Shown in pieces: positions 1-8,627 of a DNA stretch of 64,000 bases; positions within the stretch are counted from its first letter, which is position 1; each line of letters starts with the position of its first letter. The stretch lies in assembly GCA_965276715.1 (NCBI GenBank), contig OZ255622.1, forward strand, positions 2,232,001 through 2,296,000, in the 5' to 3' direction. The translations under genes were made by a program, and so were the position numbers. The stretch comes from CAXTPV01 sp965276715 (GTDB lineage Bacteria; Pseudomonadota; Alphaproteobacteria; Acetobacterales; Acetobacteraceae). The notes beneath the pieces were generated by a model, which was given only the letters and a program-made list of their open reading frames with translations, did no database searches and had not been told where the DNA came from.

Positions 1-1206
1 GCGAAGCTCCTCGTCACACGACATCCGGTCCATCGCCTCGGTGCGCAGCGCCGGGTCGTAAAGACGGGCGCAGTGACGGCCCTCCGCCTTCGCCCGGTAG
101 AGCGCCATGTCGGCGTTGGAGAACAGCTCGTCGGCATCGGCGCCATGAAGGCGATTGAGGGCGATGCCGATGCTGGCGCCGATCCTGATGGATTGGTCGC
201 CGAGGGATAGCGGATCCGCAACAGACGTGACGACGCGGTCGGCGATGAAGACTGCCTGGACCGGATCGTCGACCTCCCGCAACAGGACCGCGAATTCATC
301 CCCGCCAACGCGTGCCACCAGATCGTTAGGACCCGCGGTCCGCTGCAGCCGGCCGGCGATGTCGCGCAGGACCTGGTCTCCCGCGGGATGTCCAAGCGTG
401 TCGTTGACTTGTTTGAACCCATCGAGGTCGAGCAGCAGCAGCGCGCCGGCCCCTGAGCCCGCCGTGATCTGCGCCAAGGCCTCTCGCAGGGCGAGCCGGT
501 TGGAGATGTCGGTCACCGGATCCAGGTGCGCCAGTCTCGACAGGCGCTCCTCGTTGGCCAGACGCTCGGCCATCTGCCGGCCGGTCGCCTCCGCCTCCGC
601 CAGCTTGACCAGACTCCAGTCGCGCCACAGGCGCAGGTGGCTGCCGACGACGGAGACGGCGCCAAACATCATGGCGACCGTGATCGCGGCACTCGGCCGG
701 TCGGCGACCGATAGTCCGACGATGGGCAGCAGGACGATATAGGCGATCAGCGGAATGGACGTCGCATGGAAGGCGGTGCGGCAACCGATCGTGGTCAGGG
801 AGGTGCTGAGGAGGGAGCCGAGCAACAGGAAGGCGGCACATGCGCCGCCCCAGCCATCCATGTAGGTGACCTCCTCCAGGGAGATGCCGCCGAACACGAT
901 GCTGTTCGAGGCGAGGAGAGCGATCGCGAGCGGATGGAAGATGGGTCCGGTCGCGGATATGCGCGGCCGGCGCCCCGAAAAGCAGGTATGCTCGGCAATC
1001 TGGAGGAGAGCATACAGACCCACCCACGCGAAAGCCCGTCCCCATCCGATGAAGGAGCCGAAGCTCGCCGCAGTGAACACGCAGATGAACAGCCGCAGCC
1101 CGAGCTGCCGATGTCTGGCACGGAAGACGGCGGCAAGCGAGGCGCGGGCGGTGTCGCTCATGGGGATCCGCAATCCGAGGCTGTCAGGACGATCAGGATA
1201 CGCCAT
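1..1206 (-). CDS. Membrane diguanylate cyclase (GGDEF), 3' end beyond window
   Basis: This minus-strand frame is open from about 1206 to the left edge, so the C-terminus is missing. The first ~190 residues hold several hydrophobic stretches read as membrane segments. A GGDEF domain follows, with the active-site motif RVGGDEFAV near residues 299-307 and the preceding LLLLDLDGFKQVNDTLGH segment. Family knowledge: it makes cyclic di-GMP from two GTP. The last visible residues, DRMSCDEELR, resemble the linker leading into an EAL phosphodiesterase domain, so the full protein may be bifunctional (inference). The start is either ATG at 1206 or ATG at 1161, both in frame; neither has a strong ribosome binding site. 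Confidence 0.88.
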   Translation of the reverse strand, partial: MAYPDRPDSLGLRIPMSDTARASLAAVFRARHRQLGLRLFICVFTAASFGSFIGWGRAFAWVGLYALLQIAEHTCFSGRRPRISATGPIFHPLAIALLASNSIVFGGISLEEVTYMDGWGGACAAFLLLGSLLSTSLTTIGCRTAFHATSIPLIAYIVLLPIVGLSVADRPSAAITVAMMFGAVSVVGSHLRLWRDWSLVKLAEAEATGRQMAERLANEERLSRLAHLDPVTDISNRLALREALAQITAGSGAGALLLLDLDGFKQVNDTLGHPAGDQVLRDIAGRLQRTAGPNDLVARVGGDEFAVLLREVDDPVQAVFIADRVVTSVADPLSLGDQSIRIGASIGIALNRLHGADADELFSNADMALYRAKAEGRHCARLYDPALRTEAMDRMSCDEELR

Positions 1207-1613
1207 CTCTGGTAAACCGATCGTGAACCGAAGGCGTCGCGCGCCATCGGTCTGACCAACGGCTGCAATCGCGAGCATGCGGGCCCGCGCTGCCTGGGCG
1301 GTCCTCGTTCATTTGTCTGTTTAAAACGCTATTTGAGACAGACGGCAAATCGCGTCCGCGCGCCGCTCGTGAAATGTTGAACAGAAATCAGCTGAAACTT
1401 CCTTCACAGGCGGAATGTGCCCGATTAGTCAGTGTAATTGCTGGCACGGTTGCCGGCTCAGTCGGCCCCACCAACGGATGGCCGATGACAAGGGGAGGTT
1501 CAGACATGTCGCCGCGCCGCGGTCCCGCGGTCGTCCCTGTTTTCTGACAAATCATATCGGTGAAGCTCGACGGCGACAGCCGCTTGCCGACACACATCCA
1601 TCGGAGGCAACTC
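1207..1613. other. Intergenic region and leader of glutaminase copy 1
   Basis: No gene is seen here. The right two thirds (about 1315-1613) recur in front of the second glutaminase gene (3934-4231) with scattered mismatches. The shared part has the palindrome at its left end and the GGAGG ribosome binding site (1603-1607) at its right end. Between them lie about 270 nt with near-identical blocks, for example around 1372-1415, 1420-1530 and 1563-1613. Left of 1315 the two copies do not resemble each other. Confidence 0.7.
1315..1343. promoter_or_regulatory. Palindromic site upstream of glutaminase copy 1
   Basis: The arms GTCTGT and ACAGAC flank an AAA-N5-TTT core, giving an imperfect 29-bp inverted repeat. 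A closely related palindrome lies at the same relative place before the second glutaminase gene (3934-3958). The symmetric, AT-cored form suggests an operator for a dimeric regulator. No regulator gene is adjacent, so the binding protein is unknown. Confidence 0.5.
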
Positions 1614-3830
1614 ATGAACGAACAACGACGCACAGGCGTGTCGTCGATCCCGCGCGCGTTTCTTCTGTCGCTCACGGCGCTGACCGCCGTCGGCGCCGGG
1701 GCGCGGGCCCAGACCTTCACGCCGATCCATCCGCCGGCGGCACCGCTCATCACGCGCGAGCCGTATCTCAACGTCTGGCTGAAGAACAGCAGCGGCATCC
1801 TCCCGGGTACGTGGCCGCAGCATTGGGACGGGACCATCAAGGCGATGACCGGCTACGCCACCATCGACGGGCAAAGCTACCTGTTCCTCGGCGCCCCCGC
1901 CACGACGCCGTCCGCCCAGCACACGATGACGCAGACTTCGTTGACGACGACGGCGACGCAGTCGATCTTCACGTTCAGCGGCGGCGGCGTGAAACTGACG
2001 GTCGGCTTCCTGTCGCCGGTTGAAGCCACGGACCTCAAACGGCTCAGCATGCCGCTGGCCGACATCAATGCGACTGCGGTCAGCGCCGACGGCGCGACCC
2101 ACTCGGTGCGCATCTATTTCGACATCAGCGCCGAATGGGCCAGCGGCAATGAAGGCGCCTACGTCAGCTGGGCACCGCAGACGATCGCGCTCAACAGCGA
2201 CGGCAAGGCGGCCAGCGGCAGTCTCGCCGCTTGGACGATCAAGCCGACCCATCCGACAGTGTTCCAGCAGACCGGAAACTTCGCCGATTGGGGCACCGTG
2301 CTGTGGGCCACCCAGTCGAACAACGGCCTGACCGTCCAGAGCGGACAGGACACCGTGGTGCGTGAGCAGTTCCTCGACCACGGCGTGCTCACCAACACCG
2401 ACGACACCAATCAGCCCCGCGCGATCAACAACGAATCTCCGACGTTCGGCTTCGCGAGATCACTCGGCTTCGTCGGCACCACCGCGAGCAAGCCGTTCAC
2501 GCTGCTGATCGGACGCGTGCGCACTCCTGCCATCAACTATCTCGGCACGCCGATCAAGTCGCTCTGGACGAAGTATTTCTCGTCCTACAAGGCCATGCTC
2601 GCCTTCGCCTACAAGGACGGTGCGAAGGCGGTCACGCGCGCCAACGCGCTCGACACCAATCTCGCCAACGCGTCGGCCGCGGTTGGCGGATCCGACTATG
2701 CCGCGCTGACGGCGCTCACGCTGCGGCAGGCGTTCGCCGCGACCGAGCTGACCGGGACGATCAACAATCCCTACATGTTCCTCGAGGAGATCAGCAGCAG
2801 CGACAACGTCTCGACCGTCGACGTGCTCTTCCCGGCGTTCCCGGTGTTCCTCTACACCAACCCGGAACTCGTCCGCTACCTGATCGAGCCGGTGATCGAC
2901 TACGTCGAGTCCGGCCAGTGGCCGGCGCTGTACTCGCCGCACGACCTCGGCATGACCTATCCGAACGCGAGCGGTCATAACGACGGCGGCGGCGAGAACA
3001 TGCCGGTCGAGGAGACGGCCAACATGCTGATCATGGCCGATGCCTACATGCAGCATGTCTCCGCGTCCGAAGCCGCCGCCTACGCCAACGCGCATTACGC
3101 CGTCTTCAAGCAGTGGGCGGACTACCTGCTGACGGTGCCGTCGGGCGTGAAGTATTCGAACGCGGTCGATCCTCAATACCAGAACCAGACCGATGACTTC
3201 GCCGGCTTCGTCGCCCACAGCGTCAACCTGGCGCTGAAGGGGATCAGCGGCGTCGCCGCCTTCGCGCAGATCGCCAACATCGCCGGTGTGAACGCGGACG
3301 CGACCTACTACCGGAACCAGGCGGCACTCGGGATCGGCACCTGGGCGAAATTGTCGCAGAACTCGGCAGGAACCCACCTGCTGCACACCTATCGCGAGGC
3401 CGCGAACGCCTACAGCCCGGACACCACGGGCGAGGCGGACAGCGACTGGAGCATGCTCTACAACGCCTACCCGAACCGGCTGCTCGGTCTCAACCTGATC
3501 CCGCAGAGCATCCTTGCGGAACAAGCAGCCTTCTACATCACGCAGGAACGACCGCTCGGCGTGCCGTTGCAGCCCGAGACTCTCGATGAGGGCGGAACGC
3601 AGACGACGATCGCCAAGTCCGACTGGAATCTCTGGACCGGCACCGCGCTGGAGAACGCGACGCTGCAGCAGAACATCATCAGCGAGGTCTACAACTATGC
3701 CAACACGGTGAAGTCCGGCAATCCGTTCTCGGATTGGTATGATCCGACCGGGACGACCAACTTCGTCAGCGGATTCCAAGCGCGACCGGTGCAGGGCGGC
3801 ATCTTCGCGCCGCTGACGATCAGCAAATAG
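1614..3830 (+). CDS. Secreted GtaA-type glutaminase (DUF4965/DUF5127/DUF1793 family), copy 1
   Basis: 738 aa. The N-terminus is a Sec signal peptide (hydrophobic run AFLLSLTALTAVGAGARAQ), with cleavage expected before Gln or Thr near residue 33-34. The mature protein begins with RxPYLNVWL and TWPQHWDG, then carries EEISSSDNVSTVDV, FLYTNPELVRYLIEPVIDY, SPHDLGMTYPNA and GENMPVEETANMLIMADA, the hallmarks of the fungal GtaA glutaminase family with bacterial homologues. Expected role: extracellular or periplasmic hydrolysis of glutamine to glutamate and ammonia (family inference). Start at ATG 1614 is fixed by the GGAGG at 1603-1607 and by the signal peptide. A second copy follows in tandem, and the gene ends in a hairpin terminator. 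Confidence 0.85.
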   Translation: MNEQRRTGVSSIPRAFLLSLTALTAVGAGARAQTFTPIHPPAAPLITREPYLNVWLKNSSGILPGTWPQHWDGTIKAMTGYATIDGQSYLFLGAPATTPSAQHTMTQTSLTTTATQSIFTFSGGGVKLTVGFLSPVEATDLKRLSMPLADINATAVSADGATHSVRIYFDISAEWASGNEGAYVSWAPQTIALNSDGKAASGSLAAWTIKPTHPTVFQQTGNFADWGTVLWATQSNNGLTVQSGQDTVVREQFLDHGVLTNTDDTNQPRAINNESPTFGFARSLGFVGTTASKPFTLLIGRVRTPAINYLGTPIKSLWTKYFSSYKAMLAFAYKDGAKAVTRANALDTNLANASAAVGGSDYAALTALTLRQAFAATELTGTINNPYMFLEEISSSDNVSTVDVLFPAFPVFLYTNPELVRYLIEPVIDYVESGQWPALYSPHDLGMTYPNASGHNDGGGENMPVEETANMLIMADAYMQHVSASEAAAYANAHYAVFKQWADYLLTVPSGVKYSNAVDPQYQNQTDDFAGFVAHSVNLALKGISGVAAFAQIANIAGVNADATYYRNQAALGIGTWAKLSQNSAGTHLLHTYREAANAYSPDTTGEADSDWSMLYNAYPNRLLGLNLIPQSILAEQAAFYITQERPLGVPLQPETLDEGGTQTTIAKSDWNLWTGTALENATLQQNIISEVYNYANTVKSGNPFSDWYDPTGTTNFVSGFQARPVQGGIFAPLTISK

Positions 3831-3843
3831 TTGTGGCCGGGGT

Positions 3844-3875
3844 CCGGGGGACCGGCATCGGTCCCCCGGCTTTTT
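3844..3875 (+). terminator. Rho-independent terminator after glutaminase copy 1
   Basis: The stem CCGGGGGACCG / CGGTCCCCCGG (11 bp, loop GCAT) is followed by a C and five T. It starts 13 nt after the glutaminase stop codon. The same hairpin is repeated after copy 2. Confidence 0.88.
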
Positions 3876-3887
3876 CTGTCGCTGTCC

Positions 3888-3923
3888 TCAATCGTTGACC
3901 GACAACACCATGACCGGATCGGA
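3888..3923 (-). pseudogene. Vestigial 3' end of the YbjQ-like gene left by tandem duplication
   Basis: On the minus strand this segment encodes DPVMVLSVND followed by a stop. That matches, with one conservative change, the C-terminus DPIMVLSVND of the intact gene at 6519-7334. It lies at the same distance from the glutaminase terminator as the intact gene end lies from terminator 2. Homology stops near 3923. It is a non-functional remnant showing that the duplicated unit reached into the convergent neighbour. Confidence 0.85.
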
Positions 3924-3933
3924 TCGAATCTGG

Positions 3934-3958
3934 CTGTCTAAAACGGTATTTGAGACAG
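3934..3958. promoter_or_regulatory. Palindromic site upstream of glutaminase copy 2
   Basis: CTGTCT-A-AAA-CGGTA-TTT-G-AGACAG is a 25-bp inverted repeat with 6-bp perfect arms and an AAA/TTT core. It corresponds to 1315-1343 before copy 1. The arms are more symmetric here. It is a likely operator; the binding protein is unknown. Confidence 0.55.
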
Positions 3959-4231
3959 TTTGAGGGAGCGTTCGCGCTGTGCTCGTGAAATGTTGAACGA
4001 AAGCTAACTGAAACTTCCTTCACAGACTCGAGGCGCCCGATTAGTCAGTGTAATCGCTGGCGCGGTTGCCGGCCAAGTCGGCCCCACGAACGGATGGCCG
4101 ATGACACCGGGAGGTTCAGACATGTCGCCGCGCCGCGGCTCCCGCGGGCATTGCTGTTTTCTGACAAAACCACGTCGGTGCATCTCGACGGCGACAGCCG
4201 CTTGCCGACACACATCCATCGGAGGCAACCC
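3959..4231. other. Leader of glutaminase copy 2
   Basis: This is the gap between the palindrome and ATG 4232, with no gene. It is collinear with 1344-1613 and looks at least as conserved as the coding part, including the GGAGG just before the start codon. An in-frame ATG at 4094 would give a longer product without a proper signal peptide. The equivalent frame before copy 1 has a stop at 1545-1547, which argues against that longer start. Confidence 0.6.
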
Positions 4232-6460
4232 ATGATTAAACAACGACGCAAGGCCGTGTCGTCGATCCCACGTGCGCTCCTCCTGTCGCTCACGGCGCTG
4301 ACCGCCGTCGGCGCCAGCGCGCGGGCCCAGACCTTCACGCCGCTCCGTCCGCCGGCGGCACCGCTCATCACGCGCGGTCCGTATCTCAACGTCTGGCTCA
4401 GGAACAACACCGGCATCGCGCCGCGCACGTGGCCGCAGCATTGGGATGGCTCGGTCAAGGCGATCACCGGCATCGCCAACATCGACGGCACGCCCTATCT
4501 CTTCCTCGGTGCACCCGGCACGCCCGCGATCCCGAAGACGATGACGCAGACGTCGTTGCAGACCACCGCGACCCAGTCGATCTTCACCTTCAATGCCGGC
4601 GGCGTGAACCTCACGGTCGACTTCCTCTCCCCGGTCGAGGCCAAGGATATCCGCCGGTTGAGCATTCCGCTCTCCGACATCGTCACGACGGCCAAGAGCA
4701 GTGATGGTGCCACGCACAACGTGACGGTCTATTTCGACATCAGCGGCGAATGGGCGAGCGGCCTGACGGGCGCGGGCAATACGCCGGCCCTGATCAACTG
4801 GGCGCCGGAGACGATCCCGCTCAATTCGGACGGAACCTCCGCGCCGGGCAATCTGTCGGCGTGGACGGTCCATCCCACCGATCCGCTCGTCTTCCGGCAG
4901 GACAACAACTTCGCCGACTGGGGCACGGTCCTGTGGGCGACGAAGTCGGTGGCGGGGATCGAGACGCAGTCGGGCGCCGACGCCGCGGTGCGCACGCAGT
5001 TCGTCAACAACGGCACGCTGACCGGTGCCAACGACACCAACCAGCCGCGGGCGATCAACAACAACTTCCCGGTCTTCGCCTTCGCCAAGCCCTTCGGCAA
5101 CGTCGGCACCACGGCAACGGCGCCGTTCACCCTCCTGCTCGGCCGCGTCCGCGACCCGGCGATCAACTATCTCGGCAATCCGGTCCGTTCGCTGTGGACG
5201 CAATACTGGCCTTCATACGAAGCGATGTTGGCGTTCGCCTACAAGGACAGCACGGCCGCGATCAAGCGCGCCGACACGCTCGATGCCAATCTGGCCAGCG
5301 CCTCGAACGCATTGGGCGGTCCCACCTACAGCGCGCTGACGGCGCTGACGCTCCGTCAGGCTTTTGGCGCGACCGAAATGACCAACACGATCAGCAACCC
5401 CTACATGTTCGTCGAGGAGATCAGCAGCAGCGACAACGTCTCCACCGTCGACATCCTGTACCCGTCGATGCCCGCGTTCCTCTACACGAATCCGGAACTG
5501 GTGCGTTACATGATCGAACCGGTCATCGACTACAGCGAGTCGGGTCAATGGCCGGCGCTCTATTCGCCGCATGACCTGGGTGCGACGTATCCGAACGCTG
5601 TCGGCCACAATGACGGCGGCGGCGAGAACATGCCGGTCGAAGAGACCGCCAACATGCTGATCATGGCGGATGCGTACATGCAGCATGTATCGCCGGCCGA
5701 GGCGGCGACCTACGCCAACGCGCATTATGCCCTCTTCAAGCAGTGGGCGAACTATCTGCTGACGGTTCCGGCCGGCGCCACCTACGCCAATGCGGTCGAC
5801 CCGCAGTTCCAGAACCAGACCGACGATTTCGCGGGCTTCGTCGCCCACAGCGTCAATCTGGCGCTCAAGGGGATCAGCGGCGTCGATGCCTTCGCGCAGA
5901 TCGCGAACTTCGCCGGTGTGAAGAAGGACGCGAACTACTACAGGAACCAGGCCGAGATCGGGATCAGCACCTGGGCGCAATTGTCGCAGAACACCGCCGG
6001 GACGCATCTGCTGCACACCTACCGCGAGCCGGCCAACGCCTACAGTCCCGATACGACGGGCGAGGCGGACACCGACTGGAGCCTGCTCTACAACTCGTAC
6101 CCGAACAATCTGCTCCACCTCAACCTGATCCCGCAGGCCATCCTCGCGGAAGAGGCGGCCTTCTACATTACCCAGGAGCATCCGCTCGGCGTGCCGCTGC
6201 AGCCCGAGACCCTCAACGAGGGCGGGGTGCAGACGACGATCGCCAAGTCGGACTGGGATCTCTGGACCGCCGCGGGGCTTGAGAACGCGACGCTGCAGCA
6301 GAACATCATCGACGAGATCTACACGTATGCCGGTACAGTGCAGTCCGGAACTCCGTTCTCGGATTTGTATGATCCAACCGGAGTGACGAATTACGTCAGC
6401 GGGTTCCAAGCGCGACCGGTGCAGGGCGGCATCTTCGCGCCGCTGACAATCGGCAAGTAG
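4232..6460 (+). CDS. Secreted GtaA-type glutaminase, copy 2
   Basis: 742 aa, a tandem paralogue of the gene at 1614-3830, identical at roughly three quarters of positions by eye. It has the same signal peptide pattern (ALLLSLTALTAVGASARAQ) and family motifs (TWPQHWDG, EEISSSDNVSTVD, SPHDLG, GENMPVEETANML). It has a small insertion near residues 180-186 (LTGAGNTP) relative to copy 1. Substitutions are spread over the whole length and the frame is intact, so the copies have diverged under constraint rather than one decaying. The start at ATG 4232 is set by GGAGG and the signal peptide. Product: presumed exported glutaminase. Confidence 0.85.
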   Translation: MIKQRRKAVSSIPRALLLSLTALTAVGASARAQTFTPLRPPAAPLITRGPYLNVWLRNNTGIAPRTWPQHWDGSVKAITGIANIDGTPYLFLGAPGTPAIPKTMTQTSLQTTATQSIFTFNAGGVNLTVDFLSPVEAKDIRRLSIPLSDIVTTAKSSDGATHNVTVYFDISGEWASGLTGAGNTPALINWAPETIPLNSDGTSAPGNLSAWTVHPTDPLVFRQDNNFADWGTVLWATKSVAGIETQSGADAAVRTQFVNNGTLTGANDTNQPRAINNNFPVFAFAKPFGNVGTTATAPFTLLLGRVRDPAINYLGNPVRSLWTQYWPSYEAMLAFAYKDSTAAIKRADTLDANLASASNALGGPTYSALTALTLRQAFGATEMTNTISNPYMFVEEISSSDNVSTVDILYPSMPAFLYTNPELVRYMIEPVIDYSESGQWPALYSPHDLGATYPNAVGHNDGGGENMPVEETANMLIMADAYMQHVSPAEAATYANAHYALFKQWANYLLTVPAGATYANAVDPQFQNQTDDFAGFVAHSVNLALKGISGVDAFAQIANFAGVKKDANYYRNQAEIGISTWAQLSQNTAGTHLLHTYREPANAYSPDTTGEADTDWSLLYNSYPNNLLHLNLIPQAILAEEAAFYITQEHPLGVPLQPETLNEGGVQTTIAKSDWDLWTAAGLENATLQQNIIDEIYTYAGTVQSGTPFSDLYDPTGVTNYVSGFQARPVQGGIFAPLTIGK

Positions 6461-6474
6461 TTATTGCCGGGGGT

Positions 6475-6505
6475 CCGGGGGACCGGCATCGGTCCCCCGG
6501 CTCTT
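6475..6505 (+). terminator. Rho-independent terminator after glutaminase copy 2
   Basis: It has the same CCGGGGGACCG / CGGTCCCCCGG stem with GCAT loop as terminator 1, followed by a pyrimidine-rich tail (CTCTTTCTCT). It separates this gene from the convergent gene ending at 6519. Confidence 0.85.
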
Positions 6506-6518
6506 TCTCTGGCTGTAC

Positions 6519-7334
6519 TCAATCGTTGACCGACAACACCATGATCGGATCGGCGATCTTCTCCGGGGCGATCTCCTGATCGAGCGGCAGCACCGCGGTT
6601 CCGATCGCGAAGAACTCGATCACGTGCGTCTGCCAGCCGTGGCTGCCCTCGTGGATGTCGACGCCGACCACGCCCTCGGCCTTGGCCGCCGAGGCCTCGA
6701 CCTGCATCCGCTCGATCGCGATCTCGCGCGCCTCGTACATCGCGGAGGTGAAGTTCTCGAGCTCGACATTGCGGCCCGCGGTCGAGAGCCCGGACAGGAC
6801 GCCGCGATGCGCCACGTGATAGACGCAGCTTCCCATCACCATCTCGACCGGCCGGTAGCCGGAATGCAGCAGCGACCAGAAATCCTGTCCCGACAGGTCG
6901 GACGTGAACGGTCCGCCGTCATGCGCGCGGAAGCCGCGATGGCCGTCGCCATGCACGACGCCGGTGCCGATCGCGATGAACTCCAGCAGATGCTGGTCCC
7001 ATTCGAGACGCTTGATGGTGAGCTTGACGCCGACGATACCGTCCGCACCCATGGCGGACGCTTCGGCGCGCATGCGCGACATCGCGAGCTCGCGCGCGTG
7101 ATACATGGCCTTCGACAGGACATCGAGCTCCTGGTTGCGCGTCCAGGTCCCGTATTGGATGCCGACATGATAGACGCAGGTTCCGACACAAAGACCGATC
7201 GGTTCGAAACCCGCCTTGCGGACGAGCAGGAACTCGTTGACCGAGAAGTCCGACGTGAAGACGCCGGACGAATGGGCAGAGTGCCGGAGCCCCTTCAGGC
7301 GTTCCTTGGCATGCGCGGGAATATCGTTCGGCAT
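6519..7334 (-). CDS. Double YbjQ-type (heavy-metal-binding DUF74-like) protein A
   Basis: 271 aa with two tandem copies of a YbjQ-like domain, roughly residues 23-125 and 140-245. Each copy runs FTSDxS...F.....G..P....GTCVYHV, then a helix EARExAxxRMxxEA, then A.GVVGV and a final EFxAIGT. Family knowledge: YbjQ/DUF74 domains form pentameric barrels annotated as putative metal binders; no catalytic role is established. It is the last gene of an operon with 7336-8627 and the telA-like gene, one base after the preceding stop. The GGAGGAG inside the 3' end of the upstream gene decides ATG 7334. A 3' fragment of this gene is duplicated at 3888-3923. Confidence 0.78.
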   Translation of the reverse strand: MPNDIPAHAKERLKGLRHSAHSSGVFTSDFSVNEFLLVRKAGFEPIGLCVGTCVYHVGIQYGTWTRNQELDVLSKAMYHARELAMSRMRAEASAMGADGIVGVKLTIKRLEWDQHLLEFIAIGTGVVHGDGHRGFRAHDGGPFTSDLSGQDFWSLLHSGYRPVEMVMGSCVYHVAHRGVLSGLSTAGRNVELENFTSAMYEAREIAIERMQVEASAAKAEGVVGVDIHEGSHGWQTHVIEFFAIGTAVLPLDQEIAPEKIADPIMVLSVND

Positions 7335-7335
7335 G

Positions 7336-8250
7336 TCAGACTCCTCCCTCCTCGTCGTCGAGCGCGTAGGATTGATGATGCGGCCGGCCGGCCACGAGCG
7401 GCGTGCGTCCCGCCCGCAGATCGACTGCCATGCCGATCGAGTGCGGAAAGGAAACGCCCTTGGCCGCATCGACGACGGTCGCGATGACGATGTGGCGGCC
7501 GAGATAGCGGTTCGGCTGGTTCTCGCCGCCTTCGATCTCGAACATCTCGCTGAAATTGATATGGGCGAGCACGCCGTTGCCCTGCGTGCGGGCGTGCTGG
7601 CGCAGCTCGCCATGCGCGCGGCGCCGGATGGTTTCCCAGAAATCGCTGAGCGTGCGGGCCTCGATGTTGCCCATCCAGCTTTGCGTCGCGCGGCCGCGCC
7701 AGTCGGTCAGCCACTCGTATTTGGCGCCAACCGCAATGCCGGTCGGCACCACGTCGGCCTCCAGCAGCTTGACGAATTCGAGCGCCGGCACGGTGGCCAC
7801 GATCGGCTGGTCGCTCGGCGCCATGCCCTCGACCCGGACGGCGGTGCCGACCAGCGTGAAATCCATGCTCTCGCCCATCGCGAGGTCGATCGTCCGCATC
7901 TTGACGTCGAGGACCGCGTTCGCACCCGCGGCGACGGCTTCCTGGCGCAGACGCTCGAGTGCGGTTTCCCAACCCTTGGCGTGGCCCTCGGTCCAGGACC
8001 AGCCGTAATGCATCCAGCATGTCGCCGAGACGGTCGCGATCGGCCGGATGCCGTGCGAGCGCACGATCGCGAGCTCGGCCGGCGTCAGCGTCGCGATCCA
8101 GGGCAGCGTGCCCGCGCGGGCCGCGCCGAGCCGCGCCTCGATCATGGCGGGAACGCGATAGGCGCGCAGGCTCTCGACGATGTCGGCCTGGCGCGCCGCA
8201 CTCGCCTGCGCGTCCGGCGAGGGACCCCGGAAGCGGTCGAACAGGCTCAT
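7336..8250 (-). CDS. YbjQ-type heavy-metal-binding domain protein B
   Basis: 304 aa. The middle section (about residues 42-130: LTPAELAIVRSHGIRPIA, ATCWMHYGW, LRQEAVAAGANAVLDVKM, FTLVGTAV) matches the YbjQ-like pattern of the neighbour. A more divergent repeat follows at about 150-260 (AVGAKYEWL, HIVIATVVD). The start at ATG 8250 shares one base with the stop of the 125-aa gene upstream (TGATG), implying translational coupling. No signal peptide or membrane segment is visible, so it is likely cytoplasmic. The link to TelA suggests a role in the same stress or envelope process (inference). Confidence 0.7.
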   Translation of the reverse strand: MSLFDRFRGPSPDAQASAARQADIVESLRAYRVPAMIEARLGAARAGTLPWIATLTPAELAIVRSHGIRPIATVSATCWMHYGWSWTEGHAKGWETALERLRQEAVAAGANAVLDVKMRTIDLAMGESMDFTLVGTAVRVEGMAPSDQPIVATVPALEFVKLLEADVVPTGIAVGAKYEWLTDWRGRATQSWMGNIEARTLSDFWETIRRRAHGELRQHARTQGNGVLAHINFSEMFEIEGGENQPNRYLGRHIVIATVVDAAKGVSFPHSIGMAVDLRAGRTPLVAGRPHHQSYALDDEEGGV

Positions 8251-8627
8251 CAGCCGGCCATGAAGGCGGCGAGCGAGCGGCTCAGCGCCTTGGCCTGCTC
8301 GCTCGCCTGCCTGGTCTCGGCGGCGAGCAGCGCGAACCATTCGGCCGGATCGACGTCGCGGGTGTTCAGCGCGATCCCGCGCACGATCAGGGCCACGCTG
8401 GTCCTGACACGTCCGCCCGCCTCCTCGAGCCGGTAGCTCTTGTCGCCGAGTGCGACCGAAAGGCCGGTGATTTTCGCAGGCGCGAACAGCGCCTTCTTCT
8501 CGTGGATCGTCACGAGGTCCGGCAACGCCTCCTTGAGCCGCAGCGCGAGGGCGGCGAGGTTGCCCTGCGCGTCGGCGGCGAAGCGGCGCAGCCACGCCGC
8601 CTGCATGTCGAAATCGATCTCGCTCAC
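8250..8627 (-). CDS. Unknown 125-aa protein of the telA-like operon
   Basis: 125 aa, family not recognised. It starts with GTG, overlapping the telA-like stop by four bases (GTGA), and its stop shares a base with the next start. It is mostly alpha-helical in appearance (AWLRRFAADAQGNLAALALR near the N-terminus, EQAKALSRSLAAFM at the C-terminus), with no cysteines, signal peptide or membrane segment. The tight coupling on both sides argues it is real and works with TelA and the two YbjQ-like proteins. Confidence 0.7.
   Translation of the reverse strand: MSEIDFDMQAAWLRRFAADAQGNLAALALRLKEALPDLVTIHEKKALFAPAKITGLSVALGDKSYRLEEAGGRVRTSVALIVRGIALNTRDVDPAEWFALLAAETRQASEQAKALSRSLAAFMAG

Noticed and set aside
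2460..3779. 439-aa minus-strand frame across glutaminase copy 1 (and a similar 398-aa frame at 5213-6409)
   Set aside because: Antisense shadows of high-GC genes; composition is Arg/Val/Gly-rich and no family pattern appears. Both paralogues show the same mirror frame because the sense genes are related.
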